Below are positions 48,332 through 58,311 of a stretch of 64,000 nt of DNA, piece after piece (the first letter of the stretch is position 1; each line of letters opens with the position of its first letter). The DNA comes from Marinilabilia salmonicolor JCM 21150 (GTDB lineage Bacteria > Bacteroidota > Bacteroidia > Bacteroidales > Marinilabiliaceae): contig NZ_AJKI01000031.1 in NCBI RefSeq assembly GCF_000259075.1, forward strand, positions 186,001-250,000, written 5' to 3'. The translations under genes were made by a program, and so were the position numbers. Under the pieces are notes generated by a model. The model made no database searches. It was given only the letters and a program-made list of their open reading frames with translations, and had not been told where the DNA came from.

Positions 48332-51300
48332 TTAAAAATTAACTGACAAACCAAACAACACTTTTCCGGGAATTGGATATACACCACGATCCACACCCTG
48401 AGTCTGAATATTGGTACTTCCTGCTTCAGGATCCAGTCCTTTGTAATCGGTAAAAGTGAAATAATCGTCAAGAGAAACAAACACCCGGGCTTTGCTTAAC
48501 CCCATCTGTCCAATAACAGACTGCGGAAAACTGTACCCCAACTGAAGTTGTTTGATTCGCATATACGAACCATCCTGAATCATCAGGTCACTCCTGTAAA
48601 TGTATTGTTCTTCATCCAGATCGGCTCGGGGAGCACGTGGCATTGAGGCGTTGGTATTATCTGGTGTCCACCGGTCGGTAAAGAAATACTTTGGCTTATT
48701 GGATCTGGGACGGTCGGGACGATACCAGGCAGTATAAATATCATTGCCTTTTGTCCCTTGCAAAAACATCCGGAAATCCAAGCCTTTGTAGGCCAAATTA
48801 AGACTTGCACCATAGAGCAGGTCGGGATGTGGGTCACCAATATTCGTCTGGTCAGCATCAGAGATTCTGCCATCTTCATTGACATCCACCACGTTGGGCA
48901 TTCCTGTCTCCGGATTTATTCCATCAGTCTTATATCCAGAAAAATACCAGATCGGTTCACCCTCTGCAAACCACGTGATATCATAACCACGCACATTGGC
49001 TCCGCGTACAGGAGCATCCTGACCAAGATAGGTCACTTCATTTTTCAATGTGGAAAGATTCACATTGGCACCAAAAGAAAGATCTCCAATTTGGTCATTA
49101 TAGCCAAGTTCCAGCTCAAGTCCTGAATTGGAAACATCCCCTGCATTTACGTATGGAGGTTGGTTTCCAACTGATAGTGGAAATAGTCCCCTAACAATCA
49201 AATCCTTGGTCTGCTTATCATAGTAATCGGCAGAGAAACTCAGTTTCTGATTCAGGAAACGCATATCTGCACCAATGGAAATCTGCTCCGAGCGTTCCCA
49301 TTTTAGATCCTCGTTGGTCAGCTGCTCAATCTGAGCTCCTGAATAATAACCTGACTCATTGGATCCCGGATATTGAATGCCGGATGTTGTCCAAAACTCC
49401 TCACCTTCCAGTCCGTTAAGAATTGAAGTGCTACCATTCTGTCCCCAGCTAAACCGAAGTTTCAGGAAACTCATAAAATCATTGTTCCAGAAATCTTCTT
49501 CTGACACAACCCATCCGGCGGAGACTGCAGGAAATACGGCCCCCTTGTCACCTTCGGGAAACACAGCAGCAGCATCTCGACGAACAGAAGCTTCTATCAA
49601 ATATTTGCTCAGATAACTGTAAGACAACCTTCCATAAACAGAAGTCATGGTTTCTTCATACAGGTCCCCAAAAATCCTGTCATTATCATGCGACGAAGTG
49701 TACGAATGAAATGCATATCTGTCACCTTCCCACACCATAGGACTGGAAGTCATGCTCCAATCGGGATGTGATCTTTTCTCGGCAGAAAAACCTGCCATAA
49801 CCGTAAAATCATGGTCTGCAACCCGAAGATTGTAGGAAGCAAAATTCTCCCACAACCAGTTAAAATACTTATCCAGGTTGTCATTAACCGTGTTGGTCGA
49901 GTTCACACTCTCTTGTGAAAAGTAGTATTTATTTCGCCACTCATGATATTGGTTGTACGACAGATCAAGCCCCAAACGTGAAGTAATGGTCAACCCCTCA
50001 ACAGGCTTAAGGTTAGCATACAGCGTGCCCATCAACTGGTCGTTGGTGTTATTATTATTGTACGTTTGCAGACGTGCAACCGGGTTGGCAATTTCACCCG
50101 TTGCATTAACTGCCAATGCATAATAACCACCATTCTCGTCGGTAAGTAAAGTGTTACCCGCTTCAAGCGCCGTTCTCTCTCTGTCTGTTTCCTGCCCGGG
50201 AGCATAAGAAACCGGAGTGGTGGGGTCCATCAGCAGTGCATTGTTTAACACACCACGATACTCATCATCTTCGCCAACTGTTTTCCGGGTGGCATGAGAG
50301 TATGAAAGGGTATTTCCAACTTCCAGCCATTCTTTAACATCATAAGAGGCATTGAAACGAAAGGTCATACGCTCGTATGAAGCCTTGTCACCTCCAACAA
50401 CACCGTCTTGCTGATTGTAAGATACAGAGGCAAGATAATTGGATTTTTCTCCACCTCCCGAAAAATTCAGGTGATGGCTTTGCATCGGAGCATCTTCGAA
50501 GACTTTGTCCAACCAATCGGTCCCGTTTCCAACACCGGTGGGCACGGTAACATTCTCCTCAGCCTCCTGCATAAACTGCACATATTCCTGCGCGTTCATG
50601 AGTTCCATATCGGTTCTCACGCTTTGTATTCCGTACTGGAAATTGTAAGATACCTGAGCAGCCCCCTTCTTTCCGGTTTTTGTAGTAATAAGCACAACAC
50701 CATTACCACCTTCCGAACCATAAATGGCAGAAGAGGCAGCATCTTTGAGGACTTCAATGGATTCAATATCGCCGGGAGCGATGTTATCAATACTTCCCAC
50801 TTTCATTCCATCCACAATATAAAGTGGCTCAGACTGGTTATTTGAGCCGGTACCGCGGATTCTCACGTTAGCTCCGGCTCCGGGAGACCCGGAAGATGGT
50901 AGTACAGTAACACCGGCAGTACGTCCCTGCAAAGCCTGCTCGACCCTGCTGTTGGAAGTATTTTCCAAATCTTCAGCATTTACGCTGGAGATGGCACCCG
51001 TAACCAAAGATTTTTGCTTCACACCGTACCCCACCACGATTACTTCATCCAGGTCTGAGGCCTGTTCCACCAGAGACACATTAATGGTGGTCTGGTTGCC
51101 AACAGGTACTTCCTGGGTGGTAAAGCCAATAAAGCTGAATTGAAGAACATCTTCCGATGAAGCCTGGAGTTCGTAGTTACCATCCACATCCGTGATGGTC
51201 CCTTGCAGGGTACCTTTGATAACCACGTTTACTCCGGGCAGAGGAAGATTTTGAGAGTCGGTCACTGTTCCGTTGACCGTTTGTGCATCTTGTGCCAACG

Positions 51301-51421
51301 CGACGGAGGCACTTAAGAATGTCGCTCCAAGAGCGATCGCAATACCGGTAAGTATCTTTCTACCACCGGATTTGACCTTTTTTAACAGGTCGCCTTCCAA
51401 AAAAGATCGGATCTTTTTCAT
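48332..51421 (-). CDS. SusC/RagA-family TonB-linked outer-membrane transporter
   Basis: The 1,029-residue protein has a long basic leader and signal peptide (ILTGIAIALGATFLSASVALAQ, end at about 44). Then come a carboxypeptidase-like domain (TVNGTVTDSQNLPLPGVNVV, residues about 48-125), the SusC-type TonB box (DEVIVVGYGVKQKSLVTGAI), a plug (NVRIRGTGSNNQSEPLYIVDG; GDIESIEVLKDAASSAIYGS) and a large barrel ending GKVLFGLSVNF. It imports oligosaccharides with the SusD-like protein downstream. No SusE/F or surface glycanase gene follows. Confidence 0.96.
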   Translation of the reverse strand: MKKIRSFLEGDLLKKVKSGGRKILTGIAIALGATFLSASVALAQDAQTVNGTVTDSQNLPLPGVNVVIKGTLQGTITDVDGNYELQASSEDVLQFSFIGFTTQEVPVGNQTTINVSLVEQASDLDEVIVVGYGVKQKSLVTGAISSVNAEDLENTSNSRVEQALQGRTAGVTVLPSSGSPGAGANVRIRGTGSNNQSEPLYIVDGMKVGSIDNIAPGDIESIEVLKDAASSAIYGSEGGNGVVLITTKTGKKGAAQVSYNFQYGIQSVRTDMELMNAQEYVQFMQEAEENVTVPTGVGNGTDWLDKVFEDAPMQSHHLNFSGGGEKSNYLASVSYNQQDGVVGGDKASYERMTFRFNASYDVKEWLEVGNTLSYSHATRKTVGEDDEYRGVLNNALLMDPTTPVSYAPGQETDRERTALEAGNTLLTDENGGYYALAVNATGEIANPVARLQTYNNNNTNDQLMGTLYANLKPVEGLTITSRLGLDLSYNQYHEWRNKYYFSQESVNSTNTVNDNLDKYFNWLWENFASYNLRVADHDFTVMAGFSAEKRSHPDWSMTSSPMVWEGDRYAFHSYTSSHDNDRIFGDLYEETMTSVYGRLSYSYLSKYLIEASVRRDAAAVFPEGDKGAVFPAVSAGWVVSEEDFWNNDFMSFLKLRFSWGQNGSTSILNGLEGEEFWTTSGIQYPGSNESGYYSGAQIEQLTNEDLKWERSEQISIGADMRFLNQKLSFSADYYDKQTKDLIVRGLFPLSVGNQPPYVNAGDVSNSGLELELGYNDQIGDLSFGANVNLSTLKNEVTYLGQDAPVRGANVRGYDITWFAEGEPIWYFSGYKTDGINPETGMPNVVDVNEDGRISDADQTNIGDPHPDLLYGASLNLAYKGLDFRMFLQGTKGNDIYTAWYRPDRPRSNKPKYFFTDRWTPDNTNASMPRAPRADLDEEQYIYRSDLMIQDGSYMRIKQLQLGYSFPQSVIGQMGLSKARVFVSLDDYFTFTDYKGLDPEAGSTNIQTQGVDRGVYPIPGKVLFGLSVNF

Positions 51422-51551
51422 AAATTTGCCGTTTTACAGGTTTTAACAATAGTTAGAACTAATCTCTGGGGTGTTCATTCGGTCCAACGCCAATTTTTCC
51501 GAATGACATCCCTTTTTTATTTACATTTAATTATTGCATAAGCATCTTTTT

Positions 51552-53984
51552 TTATCCCATTTCTACCAATACATCGTGCTCCTGCCCGTCAAAAACGGAA
51601 ACCACATTGGCACTCACCTCTTTTCCGTCAACTGTCATTCTTGCAACGCCCTTACTTACTGAAGCAGCATTAACAACTTTAATGTTAAAGGTGGTTCCTC
51701 TGAGCTTCCTCTTAACTGAAAATCCTTTCCATTCGGAAGGAATACAGGGATCAATCATCAAGCCGTCATAATCCGGGCGGATTCCCAGAATATACCGGGT
51801 AATGGCATAATAGTTCCAGGCTGCCGTCCCTGTGAGCCAGCTGTTTTTTGCCTCACCCGGCTTTGCCGCATCTTTACCGGCAACCATCTGAGCATACACA
51901 TAGGGTTCGGTACGATGCAATTCTGAAATATCCTCCAGATAGGCCGGGCATATTTTTTTATAATACTCCCATGCTCTTTCGCCACGCCCGATATTGGTCT
52001 CTCCAATCATGATCCAGGGATTATTGTGACAAAAGATTCCTGCATTCTCCTTATATCCTGCAGGATAGGTCGATATTTCACCGTATTCAATCACATATTT
52101 GGTAAAAGCAGGATTGTTGAGTACGATTCCATATTCACAATCCAATCGTTCTTTGACCGAGTCCAAGGCTTTCTCCACCATGCCTTCGTCTTTTCCGACC
52201 TCTGCCATGGCACACCATCCCTGAGATTCAATAAATATCTTCCCTTCTTCATTCTCGTGGCTTCCCACTTTGTTGCCATAAAAATCGTAAGCCCTCAAAT
52301 ACCATTCACCGTCCCAGCCGTGTTTTTTGATGGCTTTGACCATTTCATCCACGTATTTTTGGGCTTCATCCGCCTCAGCATCTTTACCAATCTGGCGGCA
52401 GAGTTTTACATATTCACCTCCGTAAACCACAAAAAGGCCGGCAATCATAAGCGATTCGGCAGTTCCACCAGATTTGTTCTCGGTAGTTTGAAAAGACTCA
52501 TTGGGATCTTTCGAAAAACAGTTCAGGTTGAGGCAATCATTCCAGTCGGCCCGCCCGATAAGTGGCAAACCGTGAGGCCCCAGGTTATTTACCACATGAT
52601 AAAAAGACAGCTTCAGGTGTTCAAAATGACTTTTAGCCACCGACATATCATTGTCAAAAGGCACCATCTCATCAAGAATGCCATAATCGCCTGTCTCTTT
52701 AATGTATTCTGCAGTGGAAAGAATCAGCCACAAAGGATCGTCGTTAAAATTACCCCCGATGGCATCATTCCCACGCTTGGTAAGGGGCTGATACTGGTGA
52801 TAAGCCCCACCGTCCTGGAATTGGGTTGAGGCTATATCAATAATACGCTCTTTAGCTCTTTCAGGAATCTGGTGCACAAAACCAATCAGATCCTGATTGG
52901 AATCCCGGAAGCCCATACCACGTCCGATACCCACTTCGAAAAAAGAGGCTGAACGAGACATATTAAAGGTAACCATACACTGATACTGATTCCAGATGTT
53001 CACCATACGGTCAAGTTTCTCATCGCCACTATCCAGCACAAAACCATCAAGCAGATTATTCCAGTAATTTTTCAAATCGTCAAAAGCAGCATTAACTTTT
53101 TCAACGGAATCAAATCTGGCGATAACTTCCTTTGCCGGTTTTTTATTGATAATGTTTTTGGCTTCCCATTTTTCCTCCTCTTTATTTTCGATATACCCCA
53201 GAAGAAAAACCAGCTCTTTGCTCTCACCGGGTGCCAGTTCAATCTCAAAATAATGAGATGCTATGGGAGACCATCCATGAGCCTCAGAATTACAGGGTTT
53301 TCCCTCCAATACTGACCGGGGGCCGGAAAATTCATTATAAAGCCCCACAAAACTTTCCCTGTCGGTATCAAAACCCTGCACCGGCTCATTCACATGATAG
53401 AACGCATAATGATTGCGACGTTCTTTGTATTCGGTCTTATGATAAAGCGTGGAACCATCAATTTCAACCTCACCGGTATTCAGATTACGCTGCAGGTTGT
53501 TTTGGTCATCTTCAGCATTCCACAAACACCACTCCTGAAAAGAAAACAGTTTAAAGCTTTTCTTTTGCCCGGATTTATTGGTCAGCTTCATTTTCTGAAC
53601 CTCGCACCATGATTTCAGCGGCACAAAAAACAACACTTCTGCTTCCAGCCCGTCTTTTTCTCCTTTTATTTTGGTGTAGCTCAAACCATGACGGCATTCA
53701 TAATTATCCAACGGTGTTTTTACAGGTTTCCAACCCGGTGACCACACTGTTCCTCCGTCATTTATATAAAAGTAACGTCCCCCGTTATCCATGGGCACAT
53801 TGTTGTACCGGTATCGTGTCAGTCTCCGGAACTTGGCATCCTTGTAAAAAGAATAGCCTCCGGCTGTATTGGATATCAGGGAAAAGAAATCTTCATTTCC
53901 CAGATAATTAATCCAGGGCCAGGGGGTTTCAGGAGTATTGATCACATACTCTCTCCGCTCATCATCAAAAAATCCAAACTTCAT
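51552..53984 (-). CDS. Cellobiose phosphorylase (GH94)
   Basis: The 810-residue cytoplasmic enzyme (no signal peptide) matches the remembered Cellvibrio gilvus cellobiose phosphorylase almost block for block: [20 protein letters not shown] at the start, [95 protein letters not shown] (the second Asp, about residue 483, corresponds to the catalytic acid) and [20 protein letters not shown]. It would convert cellobiose and phosphate to glucose 1-phosphate and glucose, saving ATP. Substrate prediction is firm because conservation is high. It lies between the GPH transporter and susC. Confidence 0.95.
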   Translation of the reverse strand: MKFGFFDDERREYVINTPETPWPWINYLGNEDFFSLISNTAGGYSFYKDAKFRRLTRYRYNNVPMDNGGRYFYINDGGTVWSPGWKPVKTPLDNYECRHGLSYTKIKGEKDGLEAEVLFFVPLKSWCEVQKMKLTNKSGQKKSFKLFSFQEWCLWNAEDDQNNLQRNLNTGEVEIDGSTLYHKTEYKERRNHYAFYHVNEPVQGFDTDRESFVGLYNEFSGPRSVLEGKPCNSEAHGWSPIASHYFEIELAPGESKELVFLLGYIENKEEEKWEAKNIINKKPAKEVIARFDSVEKVNAAFDDLKNYWNNLLDGFVLDSGDEKLDRMVNIWNQYQCMVTFNMSRSASFFEVGIGRGMGFRDSNQDLIGFVHQIPERAKERIIDIASTQFQDGGAYHQYQPLTKRGNDAIGGNFNDDPLWLILSTAEYIKETGDYGILDEMVPFDNDMSVAKSHFEHLKLSFYHVVNNLGPHGLPLIGRADWNDCLNLNCFSKDPNESFQTTENKSGGTAESLMIAGLFVVYGGEYVKLCRQIGKDAEADEAQKYVDEMVKAIKKHGWDGEWYLRAYDFYGNKVGSHENEEGKIFIESQGWCAMAEVGKDEGMVEKALDSVKERLDCEYGIVLNNPAFTKYVIEYGEISTYPAGYKENAGIFCHNNPWIMIGETNIGRGERAWEYYKKICPAYLEDISELHRTEPYVYAQMVAGKDAAKPGEAKNSWLTGTAAWNYYAITRYILGIRPDYDGLMIDPCIPSEWKGFSVKRKLRGTTFNIKVVNAASVSKGVARMTVDGKEVSANVVSVFDGQEHDVLVEMG

Positions 53985-54044
53985 AATGTTCTTCGTAAAA
54001 TATATAGTATTTATTAATTAATGTGTTTTTATTTAACCTGAATA

Positions 54045-54107
54045 ATTGACTTCATCGAACTTTGTTTCACAAATAATTTCATTACGAAAATTCATAAATT
54101 AATCAGG
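54045..54107. repeat. 33-bp dispersed repeat, copy 2, plus related sequence
   Basis: ATTGACTTCATCGAACTTTG followed by TTTCACAAATAAT (54045-54077) is nearly the same as 19887-19919. The continuation (TTCATTACGAAAATTCATAAAT, then TAATCAGGT) resembles 40655-40695. It lies in the short spacer between the transporter and the phosphorylase genes. Confidence 0.6.
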
Positions 54108-55721
54108 TCAAGCATTTTCTGCAGCCCTGCGTGCATTCAGTTCTGTTGTTATTTCATCCAAAGCATCCTGATCCAGCGGATAGAAACGCATCAATACAGC
54201 CGCTATAATAGCAATTACCGCAGGGATCCAGCTCATGAGCATAATAATTCCCGGCACTGCTCCCTGAATAGCCACAGCATTTTGTCCGTCATAATGGAAG
54301 AAGGCCAACACCACTCCAATAATGGCACCTGCCAACCCACCGCCAAATTTGGTAGCAAAAGATCCGGCCGAATAAACCAGTCCGGTAGCCCGTCTTCCGT
54401 TTTTGAATTCAGAATAGTCAGCGGCATCTCCCAGCATCGCAAAGAACAAGGTGGGGAATATTGCTGCCCCAAATTCAGATATGATGCCGATGGCAAAAAT
54501 GGCCGTGGTATCTTCCGGGCCACAAAAAGCAATCAATGCGTTAACACCTCCGGAGAACAGCAGTGCATAGATAAACAACTTTCTTTTGCCCAGTCGGCGC
54601 CCAAGCGGGGAAGTTGCCATGGCTCCGAGAATCGAAGCAATCATCAACATCACCATATAAGATCCTGCCAACAGCTGGTTGTGCAGATAATGGGTAAAAT
54701 AAATGACCGTAATACCCTGTTTTATGGAATTGTAAATATTAAACAACAAGCCAATAATCAAAAGAATCAGCCAGGGCTTATTCTTCACCAGATCTTTCAG
54801 GTCCCTCAACAAATTAGTCTCCTGTGTTTTGGGTGGAAGTACCCGCTCTTTGGTAGCTGCAAAGGTGATAAACAATGAAATCACCAGAACAATGGACATC
54901 AGATAAATAGACTTACTGTACCCCTGTTTCTGATCAATGATTCGGATTCTGGCAGCCTCCAGTTCCGGTTCACCTTCCACAATAAACGCATATTCTTTGT
55001 TAGCCTCCATTGAGAAACTTTTCCCTTTGGTAGGAATATTTGAACTATCCGCCAGCGCAGCATCAGCCCAGCTGAAAAGAGCCACTCCGTCTTCGGTTTT
55101 GATATTGACGTTTTCCACATTCTCAGGTGTGGAAACCACCACTTCATACTTCTGATTCTCTATCTGGGCAACTTCGATGGAAGGATTGATATTACCGAAG
55201 TGCGACACTAACAGTAGCAGTGCCCCCTGAACCAGCATCCCTCCGGCAAAAGCACCCACCATCCGGTAAGACCCGATACTCGTGCGTTCCTTATCGTCCC
55301 CGGTCATTACCGCCATCAAGGCCCCGTAAGGAACATTATTGGCAGTATAAATGAGGGTAAATAAGATATAGGTGGAATAGGCATAGACAATTTTCCCCGT
55401 AGCACCAAGGTCAGGAGTAGAAAACAACATGGAAAGAATAACTCCAAGAGGAACCGCTGTCCAGAGAATCCAGGGACGAAACTTTCCATACTTTGAATTG
55501 GTCCGATCTCCTACAATCCCCATCAGTACATCACTGATACCGTCACTGGAACGTGCAATCAACATCAACAAACCAACGGCTGCAGGATTCAGACCGAAAA
55601 CATCGGTATAAAAAACAATCAGAAAAGTGGCAACCCCTCTCCAGGCTATATTGGCTGCAGCATCCCCCAGAGCATAACCAACCTTCTCTTTAAAACTTAA
55701 TTTCTGAATAATATTGGACAT
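54108..55721 (-). CDS. GPH-family sugar:cation symporter with periplasmic insert
   Basis: The 537-residue, 12-helix transporter belongs to the melibiose-carrier (GPH) group: SFKEKVGYALGDAAANIAW at the start, DGISDVLMGIVGDRTNSKYGKFRPWIL (cation-binding Asp and the helix II/III loop), NVPYGALMAVMTGDDKERTSI and FFAMLGDAADYSEFKNGRRATGLVYS. GPH proteins are usually about 450 residues. The extra length is about 90 residues (177-268) between helices 5 and 6, on the periplasmic side, with a beta-rich look (YEVVVSTPENVENVNIKTED; EYAFIVEGEPE). Context with cellobiose phosphorylase points to cellobiose import into the cytoplasm. Confidence 0.92.
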   Translation of the reverse strand: MSNIIQKLSFKEKVGYALGDAAANIAWRGVATFLIVFYTDVFGLNPAAVGLLMLIARSSDGISDVLMGIVGDRTNSKYGKFRPWILWTAVPLGVILSMLFSTPDLGATGKIVYAYSTYILFTLIYTANNVPYGALMAVMTGDDKERTSIGSYRMVGAFAGGMLVQGALLLLVSHFGNINPSIEVAQIENQKYEVVVSTPENVENVNIKTEDGVALFSWADAALADSSNIPTKGKSFSMEANKEYAFIVEGEPELEAARIRIIDQKQGYSKSIYLMSIVLVISLFITFAATKERVLPPKTQETNLLRDLKDLVKNKPWLILLIIGLLFNIYNSIKQGITVIYFTHYLHNQLLAGSYMVMLMIASILGAMATSPLGRRLGKRKLFIYALLFSGGVNALIAFCGPEDTTAIFAIGIISEFGAAIFPTLFFAMLGDAADYSEFKNGRRATGLVYSAGSFATKFGGGLAGAIIGVVLAFFHYDGQNAVAIQGAVPGIIMLMSWIPAVIAIIAAVLMRFYPLDQDALDEITTELNARRAAENA

Positions 55722-55730
55722 GGATTCCTT

Positions 55731-56471
55731 TTAAATATTAAAATCAAAAACTTCTTTCCGCGTTCTCTCATAAACCTCACGACTGAACATATACAACCTG
55801 GCCGGTTTATGAGCAACACCCTTTTGCTTTTCATCAAGAGGTATCAAATATTTCATTCGACTCACTTTCTTGCGGAAGTTTCTCTTATCCAACTCAACAC
55901 CAAGCACTACCTCATAAAGTTTCTGAAGCTGAGACAAGGTGAATTTCTCAGGGAGCAATTCAAAGCCGATCGGTTCGTAAAGCAACTCACGCCGAAGTGC
56001 TTCCAATGCCGATTGGAAGATATCAATGTGGTCGAACGCCAATTCAGAAACTTCAGAAACCGGATACCATTTTACGTTCCGTCCTTTCCACTTCAGAGTG
56101 ACCTTTTCAGTAGCCAAAAGAGAATAATACCCTACCGACAAAATACGACTGTGCGGATCACGTCCGCTGGCTTTAAGCCATGCCTGATCATTTGGTTTTA
56201 GCAATCGTTCAGGATCTCCAAACGCGCCAAACTGTTTCAGATAAATATTCTCCAGCCCGGTCAGATCAAAAAGAATACGGGCGGCAGCATCCTCCAGGCT
56301 TTCGTCTTCAAAAATATGATTACCTGTCAATGTGAGATCTGTAAACAGCTCTTTTCCTGATTTTTCATCTACCAAAACACGGTCAACCAATAAAACATTA
56401 AGCTTTTCAAAATCAAATCCGAAAATTACACAATCAACAGAAATCGTATTATTAAGTATCTTTTTCACCAT
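55731..56471 (-). CDS. NrtR-type transcriptional regulator with degenerate Nudix domain
   Basis: The 246-residue protein has an N-terminal Nudix-like domain (residues about 10-150) and a C-terminal winged helix (FTLSQLQKLYEVVLGVELDKRNFRKKVSRM). The Nudix box reads GNHIFEDESLEDAAARILFDLTGL, without the REUxEExGU catalytic residues, so it should bind and not hydrolyse its ligand. NrtR-type regulators sense NAD metabolites in some bacteria, and in Bacteroides one group (AraR) controls sugar use. This one starts the cellobiose locus, 9 bases upstream of the transporter gene, so it probably senses a sugar or sugar phosphate and controls these genes. Confidence 0.88.
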   Translation of the reverse strand: MVKKILNNTISVDCVIFGFDFEKLNVLLVDRVLVDEKSGKELFTDLTLTGNHIFEDESLEDAAARILFDLTGLENIYLKQFGAFGDPERLLKPNDQAWLKASGRDPHSRILSVGYYSLLATEKVTLKWKGRNVKWYPVSEVSELAFDHIDIFQSALEALRRELLYEPIGFELLPEKFTLSQLQKLYEVVLGVELDKRNFRKKVSRMKYLIPLDEKQKGVAHKPARLYMFSREVYERTRKEVFDFNI

Positions 56472-57104
56472 GTTTTACAGAGCCATTAAAAATTAAAAAA
56501 TTTGTTTGTACATTTAACCTGAGTAATTCCTGAATAACCTGTTACAATGTCCAACAATCTGAAAAGCATACCCAACATCAATCAAACTGACTTGAAAATA
56601 ATTGATCATTCTCTTTTTCAATTTCATTGGCGATGTCTTGTTTTTCCTGACATATGAACATCTCATCACAATGATTCATAAATAAATCAGACAAAGTTCT
56701 CTTACTTCAACCGACCACACTGTTAAGTGTTAAAAAAACACTTTGATTTCACATCGCTAAATTAAAAAGGAATCCATAAAATTCAAAGAATAAAAAGTAT
56801 TTTAATTCCTTAAAATATATTTATTGTAAAATCAACACTTAGATGCGTTGATAATTCTTGCTTTCGGCGAATAAGCAATTCTGACACAAGAGGTAATTTA
56901 TATTCATTCTAAACAAGAAGGACTCCTTTCATTAAAGAAAACCCAAAGGCAGAAGAAGGACAGGCAGACGGAAGAAGAAAAAAATTCAACATTCCTTCCG
57001 TCTTATAGTATTTTGAAAAGCAGCCCCGGGATAAAACGACCGTATGGCACTAAAATGCTCTCTTCCCTCCACAATACAACGGCAGCAACGCTCCTTTCCC
57101 TAAA

Positions 57105-57591
57105 TAGTGCCCGTCTATAAAGTCGGGAAAGTTTGTAAAAAGTCATGTGTCTGGTCAGAAAGCGCCAGTTGCAAGGCTTGCGACCGCGTGCCGCCTAAAG
57201 CTTTAGCGCCGTGCCGTCGGCAAGCCTTTGGCGACCGATGGGTGGCGCAAGCCACCAAAAACGGAGTTTACTTGGGTAAATGAGTATTTTGGCGGCAAGC
57301 GTAACGAAGCAAATGGTACTTTATGGACAGATACTAAATAGTTTCTGTCCATAAACGAAGCGTTTTTCATGTGTTTGAGCTAGAAAGTTCAAATTCAAGG
57401 CGTATGAAAAATCTAAACCGCAGAATACTAATGTATTTGAGGATTTAGATTTTGAGCAACAACGCAGAAGTTGGACTTTATAGACAAACACTAACTATTG
57501 AGATACAAGTACCCCTCACGAGGCTGTTGTTGTTAATTTTATCTGTATTGCATATTTCCATTTGTAAATGGCACTTTACGGACAGATACTA
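57105..57591. mobile_element. Cluster of MITE-like inverted-repeat elements
   Basis: The end TAGTGCCCGTCTATAAAGT (57105-57123) is matched in inverse at 57318-57336 (ACTTTATGGACAGATACTA), framing a 232-bp element with 15 of 19 end bases matched. Two bases later a new end begins (57339-57355, TAGTTTCTGTCCATAAA), closed by ACTTTATAGACAAACACTA at 57475-57493: a second element of about 155 bp. A further solo end lies at 57573-57591. The inside of the first element (57160-57290) is more GC-rich than the surroundings and carries GGCTTGCGACC/GGCAAGCC palindromes. No transposase is encoded. The family is not recognised. Confidence 0.6.
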
Positions 57592-57610
57592 AATTAGGTT
57601 AAAAATCCTA

Positions 57611-57639
57611 TTGAAATAATCCTTATCGACATATCTTTG
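57611..57639 (+). promoter_or_regulatory. Promoter of the cobalamin adenosyltransferase gene
   Basis: TTGA (57611-57614) and, 17 bases on, TATCTTTG (57632-57639) match the Bacteroidota -33/-7 pattern; the -7 is a perfect TAnnTTTG. The ATG follows 30 bases later. No cobalamin riboswitch is present in this short leader. Confidence 0.55.
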
Positions 57640-57669
57640 TTACCCTACAAAACCAAGAACATTTAACGA

Positions 57670-58230
57670 ATGGCAAAAAGTCAGGTATATACCAAAACAG
57701 GAGATAAAGGAAAGACCAGTCTGATCGGCGGGACCCGTGTCGATAAACACCATTACCGGCTGGAGGCATACGGAACAGTGGACGAACTCAACGCAAACAT
57801 CGGTATGATTCGCTCATGGCCAAATGAAGAATCCATTAACAAGACAGTCCTGCACATCCAGGATCAGTTATTTATGATAGGCGCCTACCTTGCTACCGAT
57901 GATTCTGTATCTGATTTGAGGACCAGATTAAACTCCGATGAATCAGAAATCACCTTGCTGGAAAGAGAAATGGATAAAATGGAAGAATCACTTCCTCCGT
58001 TAAAAAATTTCATTCTTCCCGGGGGACATCCGGCCGCAACTTACGCACACATCGCACGAACAGTCTGTCGCAGAGCAGAACGAAGAGTCAATGAGATGGC
58101 TGAAAAAACAGACGTTGCCACGTGGGTCATAAGATACCTGAACAGATTGTCGGACTATTTCTTCGTGTTATCCAGATATTTATCTAATTTTTACGATAAT
58201 AATGAAATTCCATGGAGTCCAAAGTTGTAA
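57670..58230 (+). CDS. Cob(I)alamin adenosyltransferase, PduO type
   Basis: The enzyme adds the adenosyl group of ATP to cob(I)alamin, making coenzyme B12. The 186-residue protein has the PduO signatures: YTKTGDKGKTSLIGGTRVDK at residues 6-25 (ATP binding), YGTVDELNANIGMIRS, FILPGGHPAATYAHIARTVCRRAERRV near 117-143 and YLNRLSDYFFVLSRYL near 158-173. Length is normal, and it should be cytoplasmic and trimeric. It complements the btuB operon at 42-44 kb, which imports the substrate. It precedes the DUF2795 gene by 81 bases. Confidence 0.95.
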   Translation: MAKSQVYTKTGDKGKTSLIGGTRVDKHHYRLEAYGTVDELNANIGMIRSWPNEESINKTVLHIQDQLFMIGAYLATDDSVSDLRTRLNSDESEITLLEREMDKMEESLPPLKNFILPGGHPAATYAHIARTVCRRAERRVNEMAEKTDVATWVIRYLNRLSDYFFVLSRYLSNFYDNNEIPWSPKL

Positions 58231-58311
58231 GATTGTTTTTTTTTTCTAATTTCGCAGAAAATCAGCAATAGTAAAAAACAAAATATTATTAAGAGTTAAA
58301 CTGTTAACGAT

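Larger units (their letters stand above)
56472..57669. other. Long intergenic region with MITE-like elements
   Basis: About 1.2 kb between divergent genes. Positions 56472-57100 are AT-rich and without a recognisable gene or hairpin. Positions 57105-57591 hold several copies of a 19-base end sequence in both orientations. The last 40 bases contain the promoter of the cobalamin adenosyltransferase gene. Confidence 0.6.

Noticed and set aside
52026-52829. Plus-strand open frame of 267 residues
   Set aside because: Fully antisense to the cellobiose phosphorylase gene, whose frame is conserved along its whole length.
57105-57591. A protein-coding insertion sequence
   Set aside because: Every frame between the inverted repeats is short and interrupted; no transposase motif is present.
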